This document shows, in pieces, positions 50,291-63,150 of a DNA stretch of 64,000 nucleotides (position 1 is the stretch's first letter; each line of letters starts with the position of its first letter). The stretch covers positions 7,688,001-7,752,000 of the forward strand of contig CAVNZM010000005.1 in NCBI GenBank assembly GCA_963693365.1, written 5' to 3'. The DNA is from Amoebidium appalachense. Its lineage: Eukaryota; Ichthyosporea. Position numbers and translations under genes: made by a program. The notes under the pieces were generated by a model. That model was not told the origin of the DNA, did not search any database, and saw only the letters and a list, made by a program, of their open reading frames with translations.

Positions 50291-51905
50291 CGCCGCTCCC
50301 CCCCACGGCGCCTTCACGCACACACATGAGCACAACACGCGTGGTAAGCACTGTATTGTTGCGCCCATCACGATTCACGAATAAAAGTTTGGGTGGCCTT
50401 AAGGGAGAGAGATATATTTGGCCATCGTATGCCGGGAGAAAGGAGGGGGGGGGGGGGGGGGGGGGGGGGGGAGGGGGGGGGGGGGGGGTGGCTGTGTTGG
50501 GGTCCCCATGTTACGTCAGAAAACGTAGTACTCTCAGAGTCACAGTGGTGCAAAGGTAGCATTTTAAACACAGACAGTACAGACTGAGACCCGCCAGCTG
50601 TGTGTCTCACGTATGAACTCCTCCCGCAGGGAGGGATTCACATTCGGCTGGAGTCCAGGGAATTACCGATGGGAACAGGGAATTCGCATTCGCCTGTTTA
50701 CTACAAATAGACACGAGTTACTGACGAGTACCGATTGGTCTACACAGGGAATTATTATGATTGGTTTAACACTCATGCGGTGGTGCTAGATAATTGTCGC
50801 TGCATTTGGGACCGTGATATCGATACTTTATCTCCCCCCCCCCTCCCCCCCCTTTCCAACCCCCCTGCCCCTCTCCCCCTTCCGGCCCACCTTTTTGCCC
50901 CCACTCCCCACTTCCACCCCCACCCTTCCCCCCACCGGCCCCGGAGGAACCACCGGGTCCCACCCGTGTTAGCTTGAGAAGATCGAAGGGGAGGACCCAT
51001 CCAGCCACGGAACAGGTGGAGAGCCCTCCCCCCCCCCCCCCCCCTCCCCCCCTCCTCCCCCCGAGCTGGTAAGAATTCGTAGTTACTCTCCTACGATAAC
51101 CCACCCCCAACACACACACACTGGCTACCCAACCATGCAACCACCCCGTGCCCCAACACCCCCCCTGGTCCACTTCAGATTCAAGAATCTTCAAGAACTT
51201 CGCATGTTAGCTAATCATTGCCGATTGGGTAGGTATTTTATAGACCAGGTGCAACTGCCTGTCTATGAGATAACCGCATGTCCCACCGGCTCCCACTGGC
51301 AGTGGCAAGTCAAATATCCATTCATAGTATTGATTGCTTGAGAATTTATTAGGCTGCTTTGGGTTGAATTAATATTTAAGGTGAGTTGGTCACGGGTGGG
51401 TAGGTGGGAGCTCGGGCAAGATGTGTGCGTGTCTGTGTGTGTGTGTGTGTGTGTGTACTGTACTTCACGTGTGTCAGTGCTTGTGTGTGTGTGTGTGTGC
51501 GTGTGTGTGTGCGTGTGTGCGTGTCACGGTGTGTCCGTGAGTGTGTGCATTCTTGTGTGTGCCACCAGCATTCTGTGTGCATGCGCGTGTGCGTGTGTGT
51601 GTTTGTGTTCGTGTGTGTGCGTGTGCATGTGTGTGTGTGTGTGCGTGTGTGTGTGTGTTTGTGTGTGTGATGGGGGGGGAGGTGGGGAGGGGGGGGGGGG
51701 GGGGGGGGGTTTGGCCGGTGGGCGGCTTCGATGTTGCCAAAATGGGGAACTTCAAATATTGAATTTCCTATTACGCAGTAGTAAATCTGCCGATTTCTGG
51801 CCATGGGAGTGGGGTGGGTCACGGGGTGGGTGGGTGGTGGCCGGTGGTGACGGTGGTGGTAATGGTAGTGGTGGTGGCGGCGGTGGCGGTGATGGTGCTG
51901 GTGAA

Positions 51906-51955
<50 letters not shown>

Positions 51956-53416
51956 TAATTATAAAGCACTTGCCTAAATTTGAAAACTTCAATCAACCAA
52001 GTATGATTCGGAGCCTATAGCTAGTCAATGGCCATGCGTCGATTGCCTTGTCTGCAGCTGCGATGGCCGCCGTTGGCGTGGCATGGAACTGTGCATGCAC
52101 AAGGAGTTGTGGTCGGAATGATATATTATTGGTGATGGGCACGGTGTTGTGTGGTACTACGGCACACACGCGCGTATTATCAACCCAACAATAGAGACAA
52201 TACATCATCTGCTCTTGAGCAAGCAGGTACACGTACACATACATGTCAACGACTGCGTGACGGTCGTCACATGTGCACAGTTCCTATTTTTAGTGCGTTA
52301 TTTTTACCTGCTATAAATGGTAGTGTCAAAACCTATATGTAGCTATTTGCATGGGCCAACCAAAATGCTTTTAAGTACGCTAATACCAATCAGCATCAAA
52401 GACGCCTTGACGCAGTCACGTAGTCTCTTTGGGTTGGTTCTCTCAAAACTGCTAAGAGGGGGTCTAGAAAAAAAGCAAAAACTTCGTGTGAACCTGCATT
52501 ATGGTTGCATTATCATATCGGGCGATTAACATAATTGCATAAAAAAGAGATATTAAGTCATGAATTAGGCAAGATAACTACAAAAATAGCTCAATAAATA
52601 AAAATAAATATCTACCAAAAATTCTCCACTAACTAGACCAAGCTACACCGCTAACTTTAGGCCATCAATAACAAAAAGAAATTAGAAACGGCATTAGCCT
52701 AGATTTACAATTTAGCACCCCTACGTAAATAGTCTAGAAAGAATCAAGATCGGCATTCCAATGAGATCCGCGCCAACGGCCGAACCTTCGGCCACGCGCC
52801 CGGACACCCGGCACAGTCGACGTCAGAGTCATCATTGGGTGCCCCAACACATCGCACCTACAAAAGGACTCAGTCAGGCACACAGCCCAACGTTAACAGC
52901 TGTACGCCTACGCTACACTTTTGCACTAAAAGGAACTGGGGAAGTGAAAGGCATCTTGTTACCTGCTTTTTACGTCGTGTTTTGCTTGGTGTGAGTGTAG
53001 TAGGCGTACTACTGGAGACAGCAAAGCTACGAAGCGACAGTGAGAGAGTCTGCACCCTTGATGAAACTTTTTTGGTGCTTTGCAAACCACCTATCGCGAA
53101 TTGTCTTTTACCCCTCGTTTTTTTTGGGTTTACAAGTGCACAATCTATTTCGTTTGTTTTGATTCACAACTGAAGGGCTAGAAACATTGCTAGTAACTTG
53201 TTGGCCAAGAATTGGATTTGAGCAAGGTTGTCTGACGAAACGCGCGACGTCGTGCACTGCTAGATTTTTTCCGTATGAAATAAAACAAACAAACAAAAAA
53301 AATACAAGTGCCAATACAAAACAATTATCAAAAAAAATTGCCACACGTGCATTCATACTGAGCCTTTAGGCTTTGTGTTTAGTAGGGTTGCAAATTGTTG
53401 AACGAAATATACAAAA
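48582..53416. other. spacer between the PPR-like and transporter genes
   Basis: No full gene was recognised. Possible fragments: 50973-51015 (+; acceptor GTTAG, donor GTGGAG) reads LEKIEGEDPSSHGT, and 51179-51231 (+) reads FKNLQELRMLANHCRLG. Their phases do not fit each other. Repeats: C run 49231-49264, G/C-rich triplet sequence 49370-49540, C run 50252-50286, G runs 50443-50488, GT-rich 51425-51670, and a 50-base G run at about 51903-51952. The last 1.4 kb (51960-53416) is almost free of repeats and should contain the transporter promoter. Confidence 0.5.
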
Positions 53417-54995
53417 ATGGCCAACACTCCAAATGTTGACTCGGATATTGTCTCTCACCATGACGACTACAACACAAGCAACAAGAAAAACCCTGCCAAC
53501 GAAGATGGGACCCCCCTATCCGTGCAAGTAATCGACGTGAAAGCCTCGACTACAAGCGAACTTGTCTCCTCGGCCCGACCCGTGAGCAGAGGGGCCCGAC
53601 CCAGTGCGTTTGCGGCCGGCGATGTAGCCACGAGCAGCGTTATCGATTCGGTTATTGACCCGGTTCCCGACCCGTCCCAAACCATACACGTGGCAGCGAC
53701 AAAACAGAAAGTCTCTCCGTGGCTATTGGCTGAAATTCTGGTGGCGGCGATGCCCACTTTCAACGACGGCTACAACATTTCCGTCATCAACAATTCAGTG
53801 ACTGGCGTATTTGAATATTTTGCCCAAAAAGGGAGTCCAATAACGAACAATGATTGGTCCTCCTTTGTGTCGCTTTTCCTCGTAGGCGGCATGATCTCGT
53901 CGCTTATGGTCGGGCCACTGTGCAAACGGTTCGGACCAAAGAGGGTCATGACCATGAACGATTCACTCTATGTTGTGTCAGCAGTGCTCTACCTCACCTG
54001 CAAATCGTTCCCTGTTCTTTGTTTGGGTATGTCCCCCCCCTCCCATCTCCCCCCCCCCTCCCCCCTCCCCTAACACCACCACTCTTCTCGTCCCTTTCAC
54101 CTTATGCACTGCCAGCTGGCATGCCGAACTTGGTGCTGCCATGCAAGTACATCTGCACACAGACATATTCACGCGCACACGCTCAGGCACGGGAGCGCGC
54201 GTTCACACACACACACACACACACACAAACATAAACACAAACACAAAAACACAAAAACACACCAACATGAACTTGGATCAATGCACATCCCATCACCACC
54301 GCGTGTCGCGTCGCACCGATACTTAAAGCTGTACAAACCCTAACACCTCCTTTTCCCTTTTCTACAGCGCGCACCGTCTCCGGCATGGCGCTAGGCATCA
54401 ACATGCCCGTCATGCAGATCCTCGTACAGGAGTGCTCCCCAACCTCCATCCGTGGGTTCCTGGGCATGTCTGTGATGCTTGCGTTCAGTGGCGCCATGGT
54501 GGTGGGGTTTGCTTTGGGCATGCACGGCGCCATGGGTAATGCCGACCTGTGGCACTGGCTCTATGGCATTAGTCTGCTGCCCGCCGTGCTGCACTTTGTG
54601 ACGTCATGGTTTGTGCCCGAGTCCCCCCGCTGGCTACTTGCCGAGGGCAGGGAGGAGGATGCGAGGGCGGCGCTGAGGAGGCTGAGGCATCGCAGTGAAG
54701 ACTGTGAGAGGGAGCTGGGTGTCATGAAGGTGTGTATTATTAGTGTGTGACTGTCTTAGGACCCACACGCACCAATCGCTGTTTGCACGTGCACACATCT
54801 GCCTACGTGCACACACATGCCTGAGATGGCAACTAAGGGCTGAATGAGTGGAACTTTCTTCTGTGCCAGACTCTCATCTATTTTTTCTTACACGGAGTTT
54901 TCCTGGGGAAAAGGATATGGCAGACGGGCTTTGACTTCTCGTTAGGTTTTCCCGGGGCAAGGGTGTTTTTTATTTTTACGACGAAAGGAAGGAAA

Positions 54996-55036
<41 letters not shown>

Positions 55037-55830
55037 TTTGCACCAAACTGCGGAACCACGAAAGGGTCTATATGTATGTCCAACTCGTTATTTCCTTCTT
55101 TCCCCTTCCGCAGGCATCCATCAGCCAGGACGACCAATCAATGTTTGCCGCCGCCAAGCTCCTCTTCACGCAGAAACGCTACATCTGGCCCCTCGTTATT
55201 GGCAACTTCCTGCCCATCCTCGTTCAGTTCACATGCGGCTCGTTTGTGGCCTACTACAGTAAGGTGCTCTTTGCCGAAATGGGTTTCAAAAACGGCGAGC
55301 TGGCTACCGTTTTGATTGGTGTCGTGGGTGTTGTGTCCATGTTTATTACCGGGTTTCTGATTGAGCGGCTGGGGAGAAAGGGGATTCTGCTTTATGGCTG
55401 GGGAGCTACGGCCGTAATTGCGGTGCTAATCGCGATCGCGTCGATCAAGAGCTCAAATCCTGCGTGGAACACGACTGGGTTTGTGCTGATCCTAATCTAC
55501 ACCCTAATCGGAAATGCCCCCGCGAGCATCAGTATGATGGTGGCCCCCGAACTGTTTCCTAATCAGGTTAGGTCGGTGGCTGTGGCAGTGTGCAATTTGA
55601 CTGCACGAATGGGATCCTTTGTGGCTGCAAAAACATTTTTGCTGATTATTGATGGGCTGGGACAGTATCTGTTTTTCCTGTTTGCGGGGGGGTCTGTAGT
55701 CGGGGTGGTATTTGTGGCCCTGTTCTTCCCTGAGACGAGGGGCATTTCTTTGGAGGAGATCGAAAATCTTTTTGATAAAACCCCCTCCCCGGCACCAAAG
55801 AGCCCTGAGAGTCAAAAGTCGTATGCGTAG
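53417..55830 (+). CDS. GLUT-type sugar transporter (MFS), three exons, complete
   Basis: Exons 53417-54026, 54368-54729 and 55114-55830 join in phase (1, 0) into 562 residues. The protein has a long hydrophilic N-terminus of about 95 residues, then a major facilitator fold with about twelve hydrophobic segments. Sugar-porter signatures are visible: CKRFGPKR in the loop after helix 2, ARTVSGMALG in the helix 4 region, PESPRWLL (residues 287-294) after helix 6, QFTCGSFVAYYS in helix 7, IERLGRKG in loop 8-9, PELFPNQVRS near helix 10, and FFPETRGISLEEIE after helix 12. The QLSGIN-type motif of helix 7 is altered to QFTCGS and the helix-10 GPGPIPW motif is absent (GNAPASISMM), so substrate choice cannot be read from sequence. 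It is expected in the plasma membrane, moving hexose or another polyol. The start is ACAAAAATGGCC, a good initiation context. The two introns are short; the first starts GTATGTCCCCCC. Confidence 0.93.
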
Positions 55831-56645
55831 ACCATTTCGGCACTAGTGGGGTTTATAATGAAAGGTGTGCGTGTTGTTTGAAACTCCCTACGTATATGTA
55901 ACATTTGCTAGTCAAACATGTATTAGGTATATGTCTATTTCGTATTTTATTGAGTTCTTCCCAAGGCGAATTTGAGTTTTGTAGTGTACTACTATCTGTT
56001 CTTACGCATGTAATTAACCTCTCAAGGCCCGACGTAAAGGGTTTTTCCCGAATTTTTCCTTGGTTCTTTCTATCATTTGCACGTAGGTACCCCTGTGGGG
56101 TCACCCTCTGTTAAAACGGTTTTCACTTGACAGTAAAAGTTCTCACCATCTATCATGAAAAAACCTTTAAGCCTTCACTTCTTTTCGGAATCTGTGAATT
56201 GTTCACCAACCGGTGGCCTGCCCCCCCCCCCCCCCCCCCCCTTATCCCCAAACCTCCCTCCCACCCCCACCCCTGTCCCTCCAGACACACACAGCACAAT
56301 CCCACATTCACATGTTCTCTCTTCCCCTCCCTCTCTTCCTCTCCCTCCTCTCCCCCCCCCCCCCCCCCCCTCTCTGTCTCTTCCCGGGTCTCTCTCTACA
56401 TCTCCCGATATCTCCGTTCCCGTCTCTCATCGATGCTCACCGTGGCACCACTGGGCCTTCTTTCGCTTCCCCCACCTATCAACCCGGATACAACAGTGGT
56501 AGATGAGGCGGTACAGGTACCCACCCATCAAAATAGCCGTGAACTGAGAACGATAACGATAACTGAACAATCTCGAAGTCATTGTGCATAGCTAGCCATC
56601 ATATGCATACAGTCGGCAGTGCCACCCATATACTCAGTTTTTTTT

Positions 56646-56676
<31 letters not shown>

Positions 56677-56800
56677 GGGGGGGTTGGCACGCAGTTGCAC
56701 ACCGGCGGACGGAACGGGCCACTTTGATGACCAGTCCAAATTCTGTTCTTATGAAATAGCCTGAATAGGCTGTAAGATGATAGGGCAGTCAATTGGGAGG

Positions 56801-56842
<42 letters not shown>

Positions 56843-57037
56843 GGGGGGGGGGGGGGGGGGGGGGGAGGGAGGGGGAGGTCCCTCCTGCACACGTCTTATC
56901 ATCCCCCCACCCTCCCCTCCTCCCCTAAATTCCCCACTCTCTCCCGGATCCTCTCCTCCTAAGGTTCCTACGACGGACGTCACCTCGCACCTGATTGGAG
57001 AAAACACTGATGATCCGATGACGCAAAATCCGAAGAA

Positions 57038-57072
<35 letters not shown>

Positions 57073-57101
57073 AGGGGGGGAGGGAGGGAGGAGGAGGGGG
57101 A

Positions 57102-57135
<34 letters not shown>

Positions 57136-57789
57136 TATGATCCCCGAGCAACATAAAGTGGGTGGGCCGTCAGGCCCCTCTGGTTTGGGGTTGCGACAGC
57201 CCCCATGCGTCTAGGGCCCAGACACTCATAGGGCTACATATGGTTATTTAGTGTGTGTTTTTATTTTGGGCATAAATCATTGACCGATCAACTGTTATTT
57301 AAAGGGTTTATAAAGCGATTTTCCTACCCCTAGAGGCTCTCGTCGTACGGACCTTTATCTCCCCCTACGTTACTATACAGAGCGGTAGCCAATCTGATCA
57401 GTCCCTTAGAACTTATTTTTGTGGTTATTTATGATCTGTGTATGGCTTTTCGACTTTCTATATGCTTTGCTTGTCAACAAACAGTTGTGGATTGCGCCAC
57501 GATTTTTTTAGTGTGTTTCCGGACGGTCTTACCCAAGCTTGAAGCACGTTCTATTAAAGATTCGCTAGGATTCAATTTTTCGTTGAAATTTTATCTTTAT
57601 AGGAGGTGCGTTGCTTTTGTTGTGTAGAGTAATGTCCGAGGGGTCACTGTAAACTCGAAAGGTTTTGCCTGAATTCATGAATAAACTTATGTGCTGAATT
57701 TCCAGTTTGAATCCCCTCTTGTCGTGACACAAAACACACACACACGCGCGCGCGCGCACACACACACACCAGAGTACACATGCACATAG

Positions 57790-57827
<38 letters not shown>

Positions 57828-58438
57828 CCCCCCCCCCCCCCCCCCCCCCTCCCCCCCCCTCCCAATATCCCTTTCTCCCCCCCCCCCCCCCCCCCCCTCC
57901 CCCCCCCCCTCCCTCACTCTCTCTCTCTCTCCCTCCCTCCCTCCCTCCCTCCCTCCCTCCCTCCCTCCCTCCCTCTCTCATCGTGTAGATGCGCGTACAT
58001 TCGTTCCCAGATCGTGCATACGTGCTTGTTGCAATAGCATACCTTGTGCTCACAATTTATTGCAAATAAAAAGCCATTGAATAACAAACAAATAATTAAG
58101 AAACATGTTAGATATCATCCATGTGACTACATCCCAACCTGCGGGCCCGTGTACATGCCAGGATCAAAAAAGTATATTTGACATGTGTGCGTGTGCAAAC
58201 GGCGACGACGTACAGCTGCAGCTTAGAGGGAAACACGTCGAGGGTGGCGACCCTTGTACTATAATTGTTATCAACTTGGTTACTAACTATGCAAGAGTCC
58301 GGCCCTCAATTGACCATACTGGAAGCATCAATCATGAATACACTCGAGCTCCTCTTCCCAGATCTATCATAGTGCAGTCCCCCCTCCCCCCCCCCCCCCC
58401 CCCCCTGCCGGCCCGTTTCCCCCTACCCCTCACTCCCC

Positions 58439-58481
<43 letters not shown>

Positions 58482-58623
58482 CCCCCCCCCCCCCCCTCCG
58501 CCCCTCTTCCCCGGCATCCCCTCGTCTGGTAAAAATCTACTACTTTGCTCGGGTCTTATTATCTTTTCAGTCACTTTCGAGGAAAAAAATACCTTGACTA
58601 CGCCTCGTTTTCTGGATCCCTCC

Positions 58624-58656
<33 letters not shown>

Positions 58657-58738
58657 TACGTATACATACACACACACACACCCATGTCACACACACGTAC
58701 ACACATTCGAATATCTTGTCAAGTTAGAGTTTATCCAC

Positions 58739-58781
<43 letters not shown>

Positions 58782-59524
58782 GCGCTCAAACAGCCGGACA
58801 GAGGACAGACACACTGTCACTGACAGGCAGACAGATGGTAGTTCAATCCTAACGTATTGTTCGAATGCATCAGTCTTTGCGTGGTTACCGGCCCTCGGGG
58901 AATTTCACTAAACGTGTTTTACTTGTAAAACATATATATGAAACAGGTTTGTTTATCCATACAGATAGATGGAACAGAACAGACACACGGGCCAAGAGAC
59001 AGCTAGACTATGCAGACATCAGCTGGACACTTGAGGCATGTGGCGACAGGCACACGACGAGAAGACTTGTGGTGTCAATGCACCATGCTACTCTTTAATA
59101 GCGGATCATGTGACTAGACACACTGGTCATTGCACAGAGCGCTTGCCGCTACATATGCATGTTTACACGCTACTGTAGGTCAGGCACTACACAAGTAGCA
59201 TTACTGTTTGGATATGATACATACAACTACGTCCAACCCTGACCTTTGCTGAGCTTTCCATGCACAAACAGCACCACACACACCAATGCTGCCAAATGCA
59301 TGTGTGCTCGGAGCCATAGGCCGTTGAGAAAAAGGGAAAGCAGTCAATGGAAAATGAGAATGAAATAACTGGTAACTGGCAGAAAACGCCAGAGTACACA
59401 AATGATGCCTTTTGCATTATCAAAAGGAGAACAAAAGAACCGGTACCAACCCCCCGTCCTAGGCCTAGGAGCCAAGCAAACAAGTCCCCTCCACCCTACT
59501 CTCTTTACCATTAAATTTTAAAAT
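55831..59524. other. spacer between convergent transporter and LYS1 genes
   Basis: No convincing exon. Repeats: C runs at 56221-56240, 56350-56370 and 57827-57849, a T16-G28 junction at 56639-56683, long G runs at 56802-56866 and 57040-57134, (CT)n 57791-57826, CCCT units 57930-57977, C runs 58385-58404, 58441-58495 and 58625-58655, and (CA)n 58742-58778. An open frame at 58105-58380 and a GACAGACAGA-like stretch at 58795-59060 were checked; neither shows splice borders or family motifs. Confidence 0.5.
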
Positions 59525-59530
59525 TTTATT
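59525..59530 (-). terminator. AATAAA signal overlapping the LYS1 stop codon
   Basis: On the minus strand the coding sequence ends CAG CAA TAA AAT, so the polyadenylation hexamer AATAAA contains the TAA stop. If used, the 3' untranslated region would be only tens of bases long. Confidence 0.5.
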
Positions 59531-59835
59531 GCTGCAGTGCGAGTGCCAGCTTCTCGTTATAAAGCTTAATTGCGTCCTGCCAGACCCTAGCCGTGTCGAT
59601 GTTAGGCAGCTGCATGAGGGTGGGCAGCAGGTCGGCCCCAAACCGCTGGCTGCTCTCAAGGGGCAGGAGGGTGGGTAGGTGGTCGATGGCAATCACATCA
59701 ACAACGGGCTCCTTACTGCGTGTGTGTACGTGTGTAAGTGTGTAAGTGTGTAAGTGTGTGTAAGTGTGTAAGTGTGTGTGTGTGTGTGGTGGTTGGTTGG
59801 GAGGAGCGGGGAGGGGGGGGGGGGGGGGGGGGGGA

Positions 59836-59867
<32 letters not shown>

Positions 59868-59973
59868 CGGGAATGGGTTAAAATAGGCAACATTATGAAA
59901 TTAACATTCAACACAAACAACACAATGCAGGGTTTGAAAAAAGAAAGAGAGCAAGAAAGCATGAAAGCGGGAG

Positions 59974-60031
<58 letters not shown>

Positions 60032-62509
60032 AGTGTGTGTGAAGGAGGGAGGGATGGAGAGAAAAAGACAGCACACATGGAATACACCATGAGTAGAGTC
60101 CATCAGGAGGCAGCCGCAGTCGGTGGCTTGGTGGACTTGCGGATGTGTTTGTGACTGTGGTGTCCCACAGAGGGGCTTGTTTTTCCGTTTTGTAGGGGAA
60201 GGGAAGGGGGAAGGGGGGGGGGGGGAAGGGGATGCGGAGAAAGGAGAAAGCGGCAGATATCTGCGAGAGAGCACCGGATGGCATACGATACGCATAAAAT
60301 AAACCAACCCACACGATCACCACCATACCATTCACAGCCCAAACCCTGTCTCCCACACACCAAACGTTTCATGGTTTCCACACAAACACCAAATGTTTCA
60401 TGCTTTCCACGCATACACCAACCCATTTCAAGTTTTGCACTTACGGCAGATTGAGGGTGACTGCAGGCTCGATGAAAGTAGTGCCCTGGCTGTAGATGGG
60501 GATGGGGTTGTTGGCGCTGGTGAAGTCGCAGCTCACATCCACTACCACAGACAGCACACGGTTCTCTGCAGGAGGGTGGAGGGGAGAGGGGAAGGGGAGA
60601 GGGAGGGAGGGAGGGAGGGAGGGAGGGGGGGGGAGGGCGAAGGTTAGGTTGTGCAACAGGGTGCGAGCGACTACAACTACATATGGGAAACACGGTGCAG
60701 GACACATGCAAAGGAAAGGGTTCAAGCATACAATATCAGCAACATGTGGTATGTAACATAAGCGAGGCCCATCCCTGCCTCCCCCCACGAGAGAAGTCAT
60801 AGGTAACGTTAGTGCTCTTGCCTCTCCCCCCCCCCCCCCCCCCCACACACACACACCGAAAAAAGGGGGGGGGGGGGGGGGGGGGGGGAGGGGGGGGGGG
60901 GGGGGGGGAAGGGAGAGGGGGGGTAGGGAGATTCGAAGTGTTCCACGCGATAAGGGAATTGGGTGGAATGTGGCAAAGAGATGACGGGCACGTGCTTGCA
61001 TGCATGCAGTAACGCAAGCACAAGTAGACCTGTGTGTGTGTGTGTGTGTGTGTGCGTATTTGCATATGTGTTTGAGTTCGTGTGCATTTCGCATTGGCTT
61101 GGGCATGTGTGATCGTGCACAGTGTGTATGTGCGCGCACGTGTGCACATGCAAGCAGACGGTGTGGATGTACAGATGCATGCATGCACAACATGTTCACA
61201 GTTTAGTGTGAATGCTTGCATCGCTCGCCTTTGCGTGTTTATGTGCGTGCACACACACACACACCCATACACCCACACACACACCCCCACACGCACACGT
61301 GCATACACATGCACAACATACGCTGAGCCTCATGTGCGTGCACACACACACACAAACACACACAAACACACACCCACCACCCACTCACCCCCACCCCCAC
61401 ACATACACATATATGCATACAAGCACAACATACCCTGGGTCTCGAGCATAGTGGTGGTAATGAAGGGGGGATCTTAGTGGTCAGGTAGATGCAGTTGACC
61501 ACTATGTCCACCTCAAGCAGCTCGGGGAATGGGCCTCCACGTGCAGTCTCGGCCATGTCCCACTTGATGATGTTCTCACTAAAAAAAGAAAGGGGTGTGT
61601 GAGTTGGGATGAATGGGGGAACACCCCAACTCAAAACCAGGCCATTTTGGCATCGGTGCGTGGCCCCCGGTGCATCGGTCGAAAACTGTATTTCATAGAT
61701 ATTTAGACATAAAGCTTCCTAATCATGAGCCAATCAATCGGTCCTTTTGAATCCGTAATGATGAGTCATAAAGTGGGTACTGAATTCCTATGTTTTACTA
61801 GAAGTCAAAAACCAGGCAGCTTAAAACCTATTAACTGTGTAAATAAGCAGAGAAATTACGACATAATACAAAAAATAAATTAGTTTCTTATAATATTATG
61901 TTACAATCAGTTTTAATCATTTAAAAACTTACGTGAAAATTTGTACATTTGGCTATACCAAATACCTGTAGCCAATCAGAGAACAAATGTGCACTTTGCG
62001 ATCACGAACCACATTGGCCGCGCACTCACAATTATCGGACCTAACCAATCGTTCTCTAACGGCAAAAGCACTATTTCGCCTATGTTTTTGAAAGGTGAAA
62101 AAAAAGGTAGCTTTACGTTTGATGGTTTTTTGTCACTTCTAGAGCAAATGGGAACGTCCCGTAAAAAATATAACACATTTTAAATAGAACCAAGTCATCC
62201 CATTTAGCCACATTTGTTGATTTCGCAATAACGAGGAAGATTTTATTTCTGACTATATTTGTATAAATCATCATATGTTTGTTTTTCAAAGTGAAAAAAA
62301 AACAATATTTCTGTTAGAAAAAATAAAATGTAGCTAAATGAAAATACTAAAAACATATATGTAATAGAGTTTTTAATCTTGTATATACTGTTTTTGTAGC
62401 ACAATATTCCAGAAAGCCATGGTATATATACCCCCTCATGAAAACGGGAGCACGTGATCTGATGCCAAATTGCCTGCGAAATGAGACGAGGTGGGATTGG
62501 AAGGTATGT

Positions 62510-62589
<80 letters not shown>

Positions 62590-62932
62590 TTGGTAGGGAG
62601 TTGGAGGGGATGGGGTGGGGGTGGGGGTGGGGGGAGGGAGGGAGGGAGGGAGGGACGAGTGGGGAGAGAGAGTGTGTGTGTGTGAATGAGAGATAGAGAG
62701 GAGGAGGAGGAGGAGGAGGGCTGGAGACAGGGGGGGGGGGGGGGGGGGGGGGGCACATTTTTTGGTAGTAGTGGTGGTAGTGGTGGCGGTGGTGGTGGTG
62801 GGGGGGGGGGGGGGGGGGGGGGAAGAAGGGGGAGGAGGTATTCGAATGTGTCATAGAGTGCGAAGTACATAATCACGATGGAAAACACAGCGCAGAGTGC
62901 AAACCACACAAAGAGCATGCATAATTGGCGGG

Positions 62933-62973
<41 letters not shown>

Positions 62974-63112
62974 GGGGAGTAACTCACGCAGGGATACCGG
63001 CGTGTGTGGCAAAGTCAACGGCACCGGCACCACAGCGGCCCAAGGCACCAATCACGAGAATACGGGGCAGAGCACGACCCTGGGCAGTCACCTGTGTGTG
63101 TGTGTGTGTGTG

Positions 63113-63150
<38 letters not shown>

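Noticed and set aside
52761-53173. Open frames in the region upstream of the transporter
   Set aside because: They overlap one another in different frames, show no motif, and lie where the promoter and leader are expected.
58105-58380. Open frame starting MLDIIHVTTSQPAG
   Set aside because: Mixed composition, but no splice borders, no partner exon and no family motif; it runs into a C run.
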